From: Pseudomonas lalucatii
GTDB lineage: Bacteria; Pseudomonadota; Gammaproteobacteria; Pseudomonadales; Pseudomonadaceae
NCBI RefSeq assembly: GCF_018398425.1
Contig: NZ_JADPMV010000002.1
Location: forward strand, 1,603,001 to 1,667,000
Reading direction: 5' to 3'
Length of the DNA stretch: 64,000 nt
Of the stretch, positions 53,978-63,077 are shown piece by piece; within the stretch, counting starts at the first letter, position 1; each line of letters opens with the position of its first letter. The position numbers and the translations under genes are program-made. The notes under the pieces were generated by a model. The model saw only the letters and a program-made list of their open reading frames with translations, was not told the origin of the DNA and ran no database searches.

Positions 53978-55159
53978 TCAGGCCTCCAGCGCGCTGGCCG
54001 GGCCGAAGAACTCGTAGTGGCTCTGGCCCGGCGGCACGCCCAGCTCGCCCAGGTGGCGCTTGACCATCGCCATGAACGGCGTGGGTCCGAGGAAGTAGGC
54101 GTCCAGGTCGCGTTCGGCCGGCAGCCACTGGTCCAGCTGCTCGCGGCTGAGCAGGCCCTGGGCGTCCGCCGCATCGCCGGCGCGCGGCTCGCTGTAGCAC
54201 ACGTAGTGTTTGAGCTGCGGGTGCTCGATGGCCTGGCCGGCGACCCAGTCGCGGAAGGCATGCACCCCGCCGTGTCGGGCGCAGTGGATGAAGTGGATCG
54301 GCCGGCCGCTGCCGCGGGCCGCCTCGAGCATGCTCAGCGCCGGGGTGATGCCGACGCCGGCGCTGATCAGCACCAGCGGCTTGCTCGACGGCCGCAGCAC
54401 GAAATCGCCGGCCGGGGCGAACAGCTCCAGGCGCTCGCCGACCTGCAACTGGTCGTGCAGGTAGTTGGACACCCGCCCGCCGGCTTCACGCTTGACGCTG
54501 ATGCGGTACTCGCGGCCGTTGCCCAGGGCCGACAGCGAGTAGTTGCGGCGCAGCTCCTCGCCGCCTTGCAGCAGGCGCAGGCCGATGTACTGGCCCGGCT
54601 GGAAGTCCAGCAGCGCGCCGCCGTCCTCGGGGGCCAGGTACAGCGAGACGATCTCCTCGCTCTCCACCACCCTGCGCGCCAGGCGGAAGCCACGGGCGCC
54701 GCGCCAGCCGCCGGGGGCCTCGGCATTGGCGGCGTAGGCCTGCTCCTCGGCGCCGATCAGCAGGTCGGCCAGCTGGCCGTAGGCGGCGGCCCAGGCATCG
54801 ATCACCGCGTCGGTGGCGATCTCCGCGCCGAGCACCTCGCGGATCGCCCGCAGCAGGCAGCTGCCGACGATCGGGTAGTGCTCGGGGAGGATCTGCAGCG
54901 ACACGTGCTTGTTGACGATCTGCCCGACCAGCGGGCCGAGGGCCTCGAGCCGGTCGATATGCCGGGCGTACATCAGCACCGCGTTGGCCAGGGCCCGCTG
55001 CTGCTGGCCGCTGGCCTGGTGGGCCTGGTTGAACAACGCGCGCACCTCGGGGTACTCGGCGAACATCAGCCGGTAGAAGTGTCGGGTCAGGGCCTCGCCG
55101 CCGCTTTCCAGCAGCGGTACCGTGGCTTTGATCAGGGTGCGGTGGTCGGCGGTGAGCAT
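53978..55159 (-). CDS. hmp: Flavohemoprotein nitric oxide dioxygenase
   Basis: The protein has 393 residues. The globin domain has the B10 Tyr in RHFYRLMF and the proximal His in VNKHVSLQI. The FAD domain has RNYSLS, and the NAD domain has SAGVGITPALSM and FLGPTPFM. It converts NO to nitrate with O2 and NADH. It is divergent from norR and has a sigma-54-type promoter with upstream NorR-like sites. The Pseudomonas orthologue is also called fhp. Confidence 0.96.
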   Translation of the reverse strand: MLTADHRTLIKATVPLLESGGEALTRHFYRLMFAEYPEVRALFNQAHQASGQQQRALANAVLMYARHIDRLEALGPLVGQIVNKHVSLQILPEHYPIVGSCLLRAIREVLGAEIATDAVIDAWAAAYGQLADLLIGAEEQAYAANAEAPGGWRGARGFRLARRVVESEEIVSLYLAPEDGGALLDFQPGQYIGLRLLQGGEELRRNYSLSALGNGREYRISVKREAGGRVSNYLHDQLQVGERLELFAPAGDFVLRPSSKPLVLISAGVGITPALSMLEAARGSGRPIHFIHCARHGGVHAFRDWVAGQAIEHPQLKHYVCYSEPRAGDAADAQGLLSREQLDQWLPAERDLDAYFLGPTPFMAMVKRHLGELGVPPGQSHYEFFGPASALEA

Positions 55160-55245
55160 CGGTGGCTTTCCTCTGGCTTGGGGCGGCGCCTGGCGCGGTG
55201 GGCCGGGACGTGCGCTGCGTGATAACGTGGTTGCACCCTGGCTAT

Positions 55246-55261
55246 CGCAGGACTCGTGCCA
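55246..55261 (-). promoter_or_regulatory. Sigma-54 promoter of hmp
   Basis: On the minus strand TGGCAC-GAGTC-CTGC fits the -24/-12 consensus TGGCAC-N5-TTGC, with the invariant GG and GC 12 bases apart. It lies 87 bp before the hmp ATG and 42 bp from the nearest NorR-like site, suitable for an enhancer-binding activator. Confidence 0.8.
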
Positions 55262-55302
55262 GATTTAATTTCCTTATATTTCAGTTAGTTAAATATTTAG
55301 CT

Positions 55303-55358
55303 GTCTTTATGACAGCTAGTCGTGACGAGTCTCAATGACTCGAAGTGGTCCTTATGAC
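55303..55358. promoter_or_regulatory. Three NorR-type enhancer sites (GT-N7-AC)
   Basis: GTCTTTATGAC (55303-55313), GTCTCAATGAC (55329-55339) and GTCCTTATGAC (55348-55358) share the form GTC-N5-GAC. The first two lie in longer perfect dyads, AGCTGTC-N5-GACAGCT and CGAGTC-N5-GACTCG. The third overlaps the likely norR ATG. Three sites match the number used by NorR in E. coli. Confidence 0.78.
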
Positions 55359-56904
55359 AGCAAATGCCCTGCTCACCGCGTTGATCCCGCTGGTCGCCGA
55401 CCTGTCCCGCGAACTGCCCGAGGCCGAGCGCTACCGGCGCCTGCTCGAGGCCCTGCGCCAGCTGTTGCCCTGCGACGCGGTGGCCCTGCTCCGGCTCGAC
55501 GGCGAGGTGCTGGTGCCGCTGGCGGTCGAGGGCCTCAGCGCCGACACCCTCGGTCGGCGCTTCAAACTGGCCGAGCATCCGCGCCTCAAAGCCCTGCTGG
55601 AACGCCGCGGGCCGACCCGTTTCGCCGCCGACTGCGGCCTGCCCGACCCCTACGACGGCCTGGTGGAAGGCCACCGCGGGCACCTGGAAGTGCACGATTG
55701 CCTGGGTTGTCCGCTGTACCTGCAGGATCGCCCTTGGGGCCTGCTGACCCTCGATGCCCTGGACCCGGCGCGTTTCGGCAGCGCCGACCTGGACAGCCTG
55801 GAGGCCTTTGCCAGCCTGGCCGCGGCCACGGTGATGGCCAGCGAGCGGATCAACGGCCTGCTGCGCCGGGTCGAGGACGAACACCGCCTGGCCGAGGTCT
55901 ACAAGCGGGCGGCCGACCAGCATCAGGCGCGCGAGCTGATCGGCCAGAGCGCCGCGCACAAGCGGCTGCTGCAGGAGATCGCCCTGGTCGGCGACAGCGA
56001 GCTGACGGTGCTGATCGGCGGCGAAACCGGCGCCGGCAAGGAACTGGTGGCCGAGGCCATCCACGCCGCCTCGCCGCGGGCGCAACGGCCGCTGATCAGC
56101 CTCAACTGCGCCGCCCTGCCCGATACCCTGGTGGAGAGCGAGCTGTTCGGTCACGTGCGCGGCGCCTTCTCCGGGGCGCTCAGCGAGCGCAGCGGCAAGT
56201 TCGAGCTGGCCGACGGCGGCAGCCTGTTCCTCGACGAGGTCGGCGAACTGCCCCTGGCGGCGCAGGCCAAGCTGCTGCGCGTGCTGCAGAGCGGCCAGCT
56301 GCAGCGGGTCGGCTCGGACCGCGAGCACCGGGTCAATGTGCGGGTGCTGGCGGCGAGCAACCGCGACCTGGCCGAGGAGGTGCGCGCCGGGCGCTTTCGC
56401 GCCGACCTCTACCATCGTCTGAGCGTCTACCCGCTGCGGGTGCCGGCGCTGCGCGAGCGTGGCCGCGACGTGCTGCTGCTGGCCGGCTATTTCCTCGAGG
56501 AGAACCGCGCGCGCCTGGGGTTGCGCAGCCTGCGCCTGAGCGGCGACGCGCAGAAGGCCCTGCTGGGCCACGACTGGCCGGGCAATGTGCGCGAACTGGA
56601 GCACCTGATCGGCCGCGCCGCGCTCAAGGCCCTGTCGGCCTGCGCCGAGCGCCCGCGCATCCTCAGCATCGATGCCGCGGCGCTGGACCTGCCCGGCCAC
56701 CAGGACCCGGCGGAAACGGCCGCGCCGCCGCCGGCGCAGGTCCCCGCCGGCCTGCCGCTGCGCGCCGCCGTGGATGCCTACCAGAAGCAGCTGGTCGGCG
56801 CGGCCCTGGCGCGTCACGCGCACAGCTGGGCCGAGGCCGCCCGCGAACTGGGGGTGGATCGTGCCAACCTGCTGCGCCTGGCCAGGCGCCTGGGCCTGAG
56901 ATAG
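55354..56904 (+). CDS. norR: NO-responsive sigma-54 activator NorR (FhpR)
   Basis: The protein has 516 residues from the ATG at 55354; a GTG three codons upstream is possible. An N-terminal GAF domain (about 1-160, iron sensor in the family) is followed by an AAA+ domain with Walker [16 protein letters not shown] in place of the usual GAFTGA sigma-54 contact loop, and Walker B LFLDEVGE, then a C-terminal Fis-type HTH ([23 protein letters not shown]). It activates hmp, which is divergent. Confidence 0.94.
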   Translation: MTANALLTALIPLVADLSRELPEAERYRRLLEALRQLLPCDAVALLRLDGEVLVPLAVEGLSADTLGRRFKLAEHPRLKALLERRGPTRFAADCGLPDPYDGLVEGHRGHLEVHDCLGCPLYLQDRPWGLLTLDALDPARFGSADLDSLEAFASLAAATVMASERINGLLRRVEDEHRLAEVYKRAADQHQARELIGQSAAHKRLLQEIALVGDSELTVLIGGETGAGKELVAEAIHAASPRAQRPLISLNCAALPDTLVESELFGHVRGAFSGALSERSGKFELADGGSLFLDEVGELPLAAQAKLLRVLQSGQLQRVGSDREHRVNVRVLAASNRDLAEEVRAGRFRADLYHRLSVYPLRVPALRERGRDVLLLAGYFLEENRARLGLRSLRLSGDAQKALLGHDWPGNVRELEHLIGRAALKALSACAERPRILSIDAAALDLPGHQDPAETAAPPPAQVPAGLPLRAAVDAYQKQLVGAALARHAHSWAEAARELGVDRANLLRLARRLGLR

Positions 56905-56930
56905 CCGGGCTGCGGCTGCCCGACTTTACT
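56905..56930 (+). terminator. Possible weak terminator after norR
   Basis: CGGGC and GCCCG form a short stem immediately after the stop and are followed by CTTTACTT. The stem is only five pairs, so confidence is low. Confidence 0.3.
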
Positions 56931-56931
56931 T

Positions 56932-56971
56932 CATATGCGCTTGGCCATATATTCGTTTGCCCATATATGGC
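56932..56971. promoter_or_regulatory. ArsR operator candidate
   Basis: The inverted repeat GCCATATAT-N10-ATATATGGC (56944-56952 and 56963-56971) plus a third CATAT at 56932 stand 40-80 bp before arsR. CATAT recurs at 14 and 16 base intervals. This AT-rich dyad in GC-rich sequence fits the imperfect palindromes bound by ArsR/SmtB proteins. Confidence 0.65.
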
Positions 56972-57010
56972 GGCGTGCCTCATGCGCGTCGCCCAGCCTG
57001 CGAGCTCGCC

Positions 57011-57367
57011 ATGGACGATCAACTGACACCCACCGCCCTGTTCAAATGCCTGGCCGACGACACCCGGGCGCGCCTGATGCTGCTGATCGCCGGCGAGCGG
57101 GAGCTGTGCGTGTGCGAGCTGACCTGCGCCCTGGGCGAGAGCCAGCCGAAGGTCTCGCGGCACCTGGCGCAGCTGCGCAGCGCCGGCCTGCTGGCCGACC
57201 GGCGCCAGGGCCAATGGGTCTATTACCGCCTGCACCCGGCCCTGGCCGACTGGGTGCTGGCGCTGCTGCACACCACCCTGGCGGCCAACCGGCCCTGGCT
57301 CAGCGCCGCCGAGCGGCGCCTCGCCGCCATGGGCGAGCGCCCGCAGCGCCTGGCCGTCTGCTGCTGA
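57011..57367 (+). CDS. arsR: ArsR-family arsenic-responsive repressor
   Basis: The protein has 118 residues. [17 protein letters not shown] is the family opening, [11 protein letters not shown] contains the CxC arsenite-binding pair at the start of the recognition region, and [30 protein letters not shown] is the winged HTH. Start 57011 is chosen by homology; an ATG 18 codons upstream would overlap the operator. It heads arsR-gapdh-arsJ and should repress it in the absence of As(III). Confidence 0.92.
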   Translation: MDDQLTPTALFKCLADDTRARLMLLIAGERELCVCELTCALGESQPKVSRHLAQLRSAGLLADRRQGQWVYYRLHPALADWVLALLHTTLAANRPWLSAAERRLAAMGERPQRLAVCC

Positions 57368-57396
57368 CCCCCAGCCTTTCCATTCGGGAGTACGAC

Positions 57397-58401
<1,005 letters not shown>

Positions 58402-58450
58402 CAGAGCCCCCGGCGCCAGCGCAGCGACGCCCATCGCCCGGTCACAGGTT

Positions 58451-58482
58451 CGTAGGATGGGTCGAGCGCAGCGACACCCATC
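58451..58482. repeat. Second copy of the 32-bp interspersed repeat
   Basis: This copy, in the same orientation, differs from 52611-52642 at two positions. It lacks the downstream right arm, so it is a half element. It lies between gapdh and arsJ, 28 bp before the arsJ ATG. Confidence 0.75.
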
Positions 58483-58510
58483 GAAATTGCCCCTGCACAG
58501 GACTCCTTGG

Positions 58511-59734
58511 ATGCACGCCTTGTCCCGCCTGGCCCCCGAGGTCCGCCAGTACCTGCTGGTGACCGGCAACTACTGGGCCTTCACCCTCACCGACGGCGCC
58601 CTGCGCATGCTGGTGGTGCTGCATTTCCACGGCCTGGGTTACTCGCCGCTGCAGATCGCCGCGCTGTTCCTCGGCTACGAGCTGTTCGGCGTGGTCACCA
58701 ACCTGCTCGGCGGCTACCTCGGCGCGCGCCTCGGGCTGAACCGCACCATGCATATCGGCCTGGCCCTGCAGGTGCTCGCCCTGCTGATGTTGACGGTGCC
58801 CACGGCCTGGCTCGGCATGGCCTGGGTGATGGCGGCCCAGGCCCTGTCCGGAATCGCCAAGGACCTCAACAAGATGAGCGCCAAGAGCTCGATCAAGTTG
58901 CTGGTGGCCGATGGCGGGCAGGGCCGGCTGTATCACTGGGTGGCGCTGCTCACCGGCTCGAAGAACGCCCTCAAGGGCGTCGGCTTCTTCCTCGGCGGTG
59001 CGCTGCTGGCGCTGCTCGGCTTTCGCGGCGCGCTGCTGCTGATGGCCGCGCTGCTGGCGCTGATCTGGCTGGGCAGCGTGCTCCACCTCGGCCGCGACCT
59101 GGGCAGGGCCAAGGCCAAGCCGAAGTTTCGCGAGCTGCTGTCCAAGAGCCGGGCGATCAACAGCCTCTCGGCGGCCCGGCTGTTCCTCTTCGGCGCCCGC
59201 GACGTGTGGTTCGTGGTGGCGTTGCCGGTGTACCTGGCCACGGTCTTCGGCTGGGACTTCTGGCAGGTGGGCGGCTTTCTCGCCCTGTGGGTCATCGGCT
59301 ACGGCGGGGTCCAGTCCCTGGCGCCGGCCATCACCGGCAAGCGCCGCGGGCAGGTTCCGGACGGGCGCGCCGCCTGCGCCTGGGCCCTGGCCCTGGCCGC
59401 GCTGCCGGCCGCCATCGCCCTGGGCCTGAACAGCGGCCTGCCGGCCCAGGTGGTGCTGCTGGGGGGGCTGCTGCTGTTCGGCGTGCTGTTCGCGGTGAAC
59501 TCCTCGCTGCACAGTTACCTGATCGTGTCCTACGCGCGGGAGGATGGGGTGTCGCTGGACGTCGGCTTCTACTACATGTCCAACGCCCTCGGCCGCCTGC
59601 TCGGCACCCTGCTCTCCGGCTGGGTCTACCAGGCCCATGGCCTGGCGGCCTGCCTGTGGATCTCCAGCGCCTGCGTGCTGCTGGCGGCGCTGATCTCCCT
59701 GGCCCTGCCGCGGCACGCGGCGGACGGCAGCTAG
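58511..59734 (+). CDS. arsJ: Organoarsenical efflux MFS permease ArsJ
   Basis: The protein has 407 residues with about 11-12 membrane helices of the major facilitator superfamily. YWAFTLTDGALRMLVVLHFHGLGYSPLQIAALFLGYELFGVVTNLLGG is the characteristic opening of ArsJ. It exports 1-arseno-3-phosphoglycerate, which breaks down outside to arsenate. It follows the GAPDH gene by 109 bp, including the short repeat, and ends at a strong terminator. Confidence 0.92.
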   Translation: MHALSRLAPEVRQYLLVTGNYWAFTLTDGALRMLVVLHFHGLGYSPLQIAALFLGYELFGVVTNLLGGYLGARLGLNRTMHIGLALQVLALLMLTVPTAWLGMAWVMAAQALSGIAKDLNKMSAKSSIKLLVADGGQGRLYHWVALLTGSKNALKGVGFFLGGALLALLGFRGALLLMAALLALIWLGSVLHLGRDLGRAKAKPKFRELLSKSRAINSLSAARLFLFGARDVWFVVALPVYLATVFGWDFWQVGGFLALWVIGYGGVQSLAPAITGKRRGQVPDGRAACAWALALAALPAAIALGLNSGLPAQVVLLGGLLLFGVLFAVNSSLHSYLIVSYAREDGVSLDVGFYYMSNALGRLLGTLLSGWVYQAHGLAACLWISSACVLLAALISLALPRHAADGS

Positions 59735-59764
59735 GTGCACGGCCGAGGTGCTGCTCAGAACGAC

Positions 59765-59794
59765 AAAAGGCCCAGGTTTTCACCTGGGCCTTTT
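59765..59794. terminator. Terminator after arsJ
   Basis: A perfect 12-bp stem, AAAAGGCCCAGG / CCTGGGCCTTTT, with a 6-base loop carries A- and T-tracts on its two sides, 30 bp after arsJ. The symmetry also allows it to act on the other strand. Confidence 0.92.
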
Positions 59795-59802
59795 GCTTGA
59801 GA

Positions 59803-59834
59803 TGGCGCATCCAGCGGGATTCGAACCCACGACC
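59803..59834 (-). other. tRNA 3'-end fragment, probable attachment site
   Basis: Read on the minus strand the 32 bases contain GTGGG-TTCGAAT-CCCGC (T-arm), the 3' acceptor strand TGGATGC, a discriminator G and CCA. The 5' part of the tRNA is absent or too degenerate to fold. This is what integration of a mobile element at a tRNA 3' end leaves at the distal junction. The 3' end faces arsJ, so an intact copy would be expected beyond the right edge of the island. Confidence 0.75.
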
Positions 59835-59908
59835 TGAGAGGCGCCTTTTTTGCTGGTCTTCTAGCTTCGCGCTAACTGAGTGGATCACTCTACTGGGTCA
59901 GTTTTCGG

Positions 59909-60034
59909 TCAGCGGCAACAGAACAGGTCGTTGGCCAGGCTGCTGCCGCTGGTCCCGGCCACCGCCAGCCAGCCGTTGTCGCCACTAACCTGCTGCAGGC
60001 CGAGATGCAGGGTGTGCGGCAACACTCCATCGAC
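59909..60034 (-). pseudogene. Remnant of an OprD-type porin gene
   Basis: On the minus strand a stop-ended frame reads HLGLQQVSGDNGWLAV, AGTSGSSL and AND, matching YLGLQKVGGDTGWMRV, NGTSGGSL and GND in the intact porin at 60126-61397. Only about 42 codons remain, both ends are lost, and the residual frame ends in CCR-stop. It is a decayed second porin copy. Confidence 0.75.
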
Positions 60035-60125
60035 CAGTGCACCGCCTCGTCCAAAACTTCAGATCCTGAAAAGAGGCCCGTCACGAGGGCGGGCCGAAGC
60101 ACATGGAGCAAGGGGTAGCGATTCC

Positions 60126-61397
60126 TCAGAGTAGCGACAGTGGGTAGTTGAAGATCAGGCGATTCTCGTCGAACTCGTTGCTACTGAAGTCGCGGCGCAC
60201 GCTGGAGTTTCGCCACTTCATCGACAGGTTCTTGAAGGTGCCGCTCTGGATCACGTAGGCCAGCTCGGTATCGCGGATCCACTCCTTACCATCATCGATG
60301 GCGCCGACGTGCACGTTGTCGCCGCTGATGTAGCGGTTCATCAGGGTCAGACCGGGAATGCCGAAGGCTGCGAAGTTGTAGTCGTAACGCACCTGCCAGG
60401 AACGCTCCTGGGCGTTGTCGAAGCTGGCGTTGAAGCTGTCGTTGCCCAGGCTGCCGCCGCTGGTGCCATTGACCCGCATCCAGCCGGTGTCGCCGCCGAC
60501 CTTCTGCAGACCGAGGTAGAAGCTGTGGCCGCCGGTCTTGGCGGAGAACAGGCCGGAGTAGACCTTGTTGTCCAGGTCACCGGCCAGCGCGCTGCCGTCG
60601 TCCTCGCCCTGGAAGTAACCGAGGTTGGCGCCCAGGGTCCAGGCGCCGACCGGCTGGCTGTGCACCAGGTTGAGGTACTGCTGGTCGTAGATGTCCTGCA
60701 GTTCGGCATGCCACAAGCCGACCAAGGTGCGCTCCTGGTTGAACCTGTACTCGGCGCCGGCGAAGTTGAATCGGTCGGAGAAGAACTTGCCCAAACCGAT
60801 GTCTTCCATGCTGGCATCGTTGCGCAGGCTGCTGCCGCGGAACTGGCCGGCGTAGAGGCTTAGGCCGGCAAGCTCGTTGGACGTGAGCTGGGCGCCCTCG
60901 AACGTCTGCGGCAACGATCGGCCGTCATCGGCACGCAGGATCGGCAGCACCGGTTGCCATTCGCCAACCTTCAGCTCGGTCTTCGACAGCCTGGTCTTGG
61001 CGGCCACCGCCAGGCGCCCGTAGTCGTCGGCCGGGCGGCCATCGTCATGCACCGGCAGCAGGCCGGTGTTGCGCGTGCCGCGGCCACCGTCCAGCTTGAA
61101 CGCGCTCATGCCCAGCAGGTCGGCGCCGAAGCCGAGCGTACCTTGGGTAAAACCGGAACGGGCATCGAGGATGAAGCTCTGGGTCCATTCCTCGGCCTTG
61201 GCCTGGCTGTTGGCCGGGTCGACGAAGTTGCGGTTGATGTAGAAGTTGCGCAGACCCAGGTTGACCTTGGCGTCTTCGACGAAGCCCTGCTCGGCGGCCA
61301 GGGTCGGTACGGCGCCGGCGGCCAGGGCCAGGCCGAGGGCGAGCCGCAGCGGGGTCAGTCGGGGCAAAGCGGGCACGGCGGTTACGGGGAATGTCAT
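60126..61397 (-). CDS. OprD-family outer-membrane porin
   Basis: The protein has 423 residues starting at ATG 61397, with GGAG upstream. A signal peptide ends at ALA-AEQGFVEDAKVNLGLRNFYINRNF, the classic OprD opening. Alternating beta-strand composition and a terminal LIFNYPLSLL strand predict an 18-strand barrel. The family imports small acids or basic amino acids. Its location beside a sugar-acid kinase and RuBisCO-like gene suggests it supplies that pathway, but the substrate is not shown. Confidence 0.9.
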   Translation of the reverse strand: MTFPVTAVPALPRLTPLRLALGLALAAGAVPTLAAEQGFVEDAKVNLGLRNFYINRNFVDPANSQAKAEEWTQSFILDARSGFTQGTLGFGADLLGMSAFKLDGGRGTRNTGLLPVHDDGRPADDYGRLAVAAKTRLSKTELKVGEWQPVLPILRADDGRSLPQTFEGAQLTSNELAGLSLYAGQFRGSSLRNDASMEDIGLGKFFSDRFNFAGAEYRFNQERTLVGLWHAELQDIYDQQYLNLVHSQPVGAWTLGANLGYFQGEDDGSALAGDLDNKVYSGLFSAKTGGHSFYLGLQKVGGDTGWMRVNGTSGGSLGNDSFNASFDNAQERSWQVRYDYNFAAFGIPGLTLMNRYISGDNVHVGAIDDGKEWIRDTELAYVIQSGTFKNLSMKWRNSSVRRDFSSNEFDENRLIFNYPLSLL

Positions 61398-61576
61398 TGT
61401 TATGGGTCTCCCAAGTTTTCTAGACAAGGCCGTCCCCCTTCGGGCCGAACGGCCCAGTGGCGCAGAGCATCGGAAAGGGGTCAGGCAACGGCTGCGGCCA
61501 GACACGGCCGCACTTCGCGCCGCCGCCGGGGCGGGGCGCAAAAAACGGTTCGCAGGTAAGGGGTCGCGGCCCCGGG
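61398..61576. other. Leader region of the OprD-type porin
   Basis: There is no recognised gene. The region holds the porin ribosome-binding site and GC-rich partial repeats such as CGGGCCGAACGGCCC, which can fold on the mRNA. No clear promoter boxes were seen. Confidence 0.5.
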
Positions 61577-61743
61577 CTAGTGTCCTGAATAAGAAGTTGG
61601 CTGTTTAATCTTGGCGGCGTCTTTAGCCGCTGGGCCGCGTTTCCGCTCCTCGCCACGGCTCTGCCATGACTCGTCGCGGCGCCTAGCCCGGCAACAACAT
61701 CCACTCGCCAGTTCTTGAGCGAATGTCCAGCTCAGGACACTAG
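61577..61743. mobile_element. 167-bp MITE-like element
   Basis: Perfect 12-bp terminal inverted repeats, CTAGTGTCCTGA (61577-61588) and TCAGGACACTAG (61732-61743), bound a non-coding segment. The TA at each outer edge fits a target duplication as made by IS630/Tc1-mariner transposases. No transposase is encoded, so it must move in trans. Its right end supplies the TAG stop of the adjacent kinase gene. Confidence 0.72.
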
Positions 61744-63077
61744 CGAATGCCATCCCTGATACTGCTGAAATAGGCATCCGTGCCAATCTGGCCGCCCTTC
61801 AGAGCAATCTGCAGGCCGTCGAACGCGGGGTTTTCGCTGTAGGCCGTGCAGAGCGGGGAACCCGGTGATTCGGTCAACGGCAGGCGCGCGGTCAGGGCGA
61901 AGATGCCCAACTGCTGCAACGCATGACTGGAGGTATCACCCCCGGCGATAACCGCGCGCTGCAGCTGCTCCTGCTCAATCAGCTGCTTGAGAATCTTGCC
62001 GAGAAACTCGCCGATCCGATGGCGGAAGGCTTCGCTCATCTCCTCCTTCGCCACCAGGTTGGAGTCCGGCCCCTTGGCGGTGTAGAGCACCACGCTCAAG
62101 CCATTGCGAAGCGCCGCCAGCCCCTGCTCCACCGCCTCTTGCAGCGCGGACTCGCGCTCCCCATCGAGCACCAGCCGACGCGGATCCAGTGCGATGGTCG
62201 CGAAGCCATTCTTCTCGGCGCAGGCGATCTGGCGAGCGGTCACCTGTGAGCAGCTGCCGGAGACCACGGCAATCCGGTCTACCGCGCCGGGCGAGGTGAA
62301 GTCGGACTGGCCCGGGATCACCCCTTGCTCAGCCCAGGCTTTCACCAGTGCATATTCGACACCGGAAGACCCGACGACAAACTGGCCACCCGCCTTGCGT
62401 GTCCGGCACAGCTGGCGCCCGACCTCGCGCTGGATCGTGACATCGGGCACGTCATAGAGCAGCACCTCGTCCGGACCAGCCATCAGCCGATCGATGCAGG
62501 CGTCCACATCGGCGCTCCCGAGCGCCACCAGGTCGGCCAGGGCAATCTGCTTGTCGGTCTGCTTGCCCAAATGAACACGCAGGTCGCTGTCGGCCATCGG
62601 CGTGACCGGATGGCGACTCATGACCGGGTGGCGATCCAGGCGGTAAGTCGTCCCGTTCACCGTAGCGAACAGGTGGCCGAACGCGGTATAGCGCTTGAGC
62701 TGCGGTGCGCCGACCACGACCGGGGTGAGCGGTTGGTCGAATAACCGATGGCCAATATCCAGCGCCTTGCCAATGCTGCCAACCTGCGGCGCGCTGTCAA
62801 AGGTCGAACAAACCTTGTAGTGGCAGAAATCCGCGTTCAGGCTCTTGAGCCAGGTAAAGGCCGTCGGCAGGTGCTGCTCCATCCATTGCGGTGACTCGCT
62901 CCGGCTAGTGCCTGCCAGGCCGATGGCCCGGCACTCCGCAAAACGGGCCCGCTGCTCGGGGCTCGGCGGCTTGAGGAAGAGCACGGTCGGCACGCCGTGC
63001 AGGGTCAAAGATTCCATGACATCGGTTGAGCCGGTCAGGTCGTCGCCATAGTAGGACAGCAGCAAGTCGGTACTCAT
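61740..63077 (-). CDS. DUF1537 four-carbon acid sugar kinase-like protein (OiaK-like)
   Basis: The protein has 445 residues. The N-terminal DUF1537 signature YYGDDLTGSTDVMESL and the C-terminal nucleotide-binding VIAGGDTSSHALQQLGI and ESPGSPLC are present. The family phosphorylates acid sugars such as threonate, erythronate or 3-oxo-isoapionate. Overlap of its ATG with the RuBisCO-like gene's stop indicates one operon and favours the isoapionate route. Its stop lies in the MITE terminal repeat. Base composition is less GC-rich than the rest of the window. Confidence 0.82.
   Translation of the reverse strand: MSTDLLLSYYGDDLTGSTDVMESLTLHGVPTVLFLKPPSPEQRARFAECRAIGLAGTSRSESPQWMEQHLPTAFTWLKSLNADFCHYKVCSTFDSAPQVGSIGKALDIGHRLFDQPLTPVVVGAPQLKRYTAFGHLFATVNGTTYRLDRHPVMSRHPVTPMADSDLRVHLGKQTDKQIALADLVALGSADVDACIDRLMAGPDEVLLYDVPDVTIQREVGRQLCRTRKAGGQFVVGSSGVEYALVKAWAEQGVIPGQSDFTSPGAVDRIAVVSGSCSQVTARQIACAEKNGFATIALDPRRLVLDGERESALQEAVEQGLAALRNGLSVVLYTAKGPDSNLVAKEEMSEAFRHRIGEFLGKILKQLIEQEQLQRAVIAGGDTSSHALQQLGIFALTARLPLTESPGSPLCTAYSENPAFDGLQIALKGGQIGTDAYFSSIRDGIR

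Noticed and set aside
59803..59886. A complete 84-base tRNA on the minus strand
   Set aside because: A sequence similar to a tRNA 5' end (GATCCA then CTCAGTTAGC) occurs, but only five of seven acceptor pairs form and no proper D or anticodon arm can be drawn; only the 3' 32 bases are secure.
61420..61704. 94-codon frame across the porin leader and MITE-like element
   Set aside because: It crosses the left terminal repeat, has no start signal and no conserved content.
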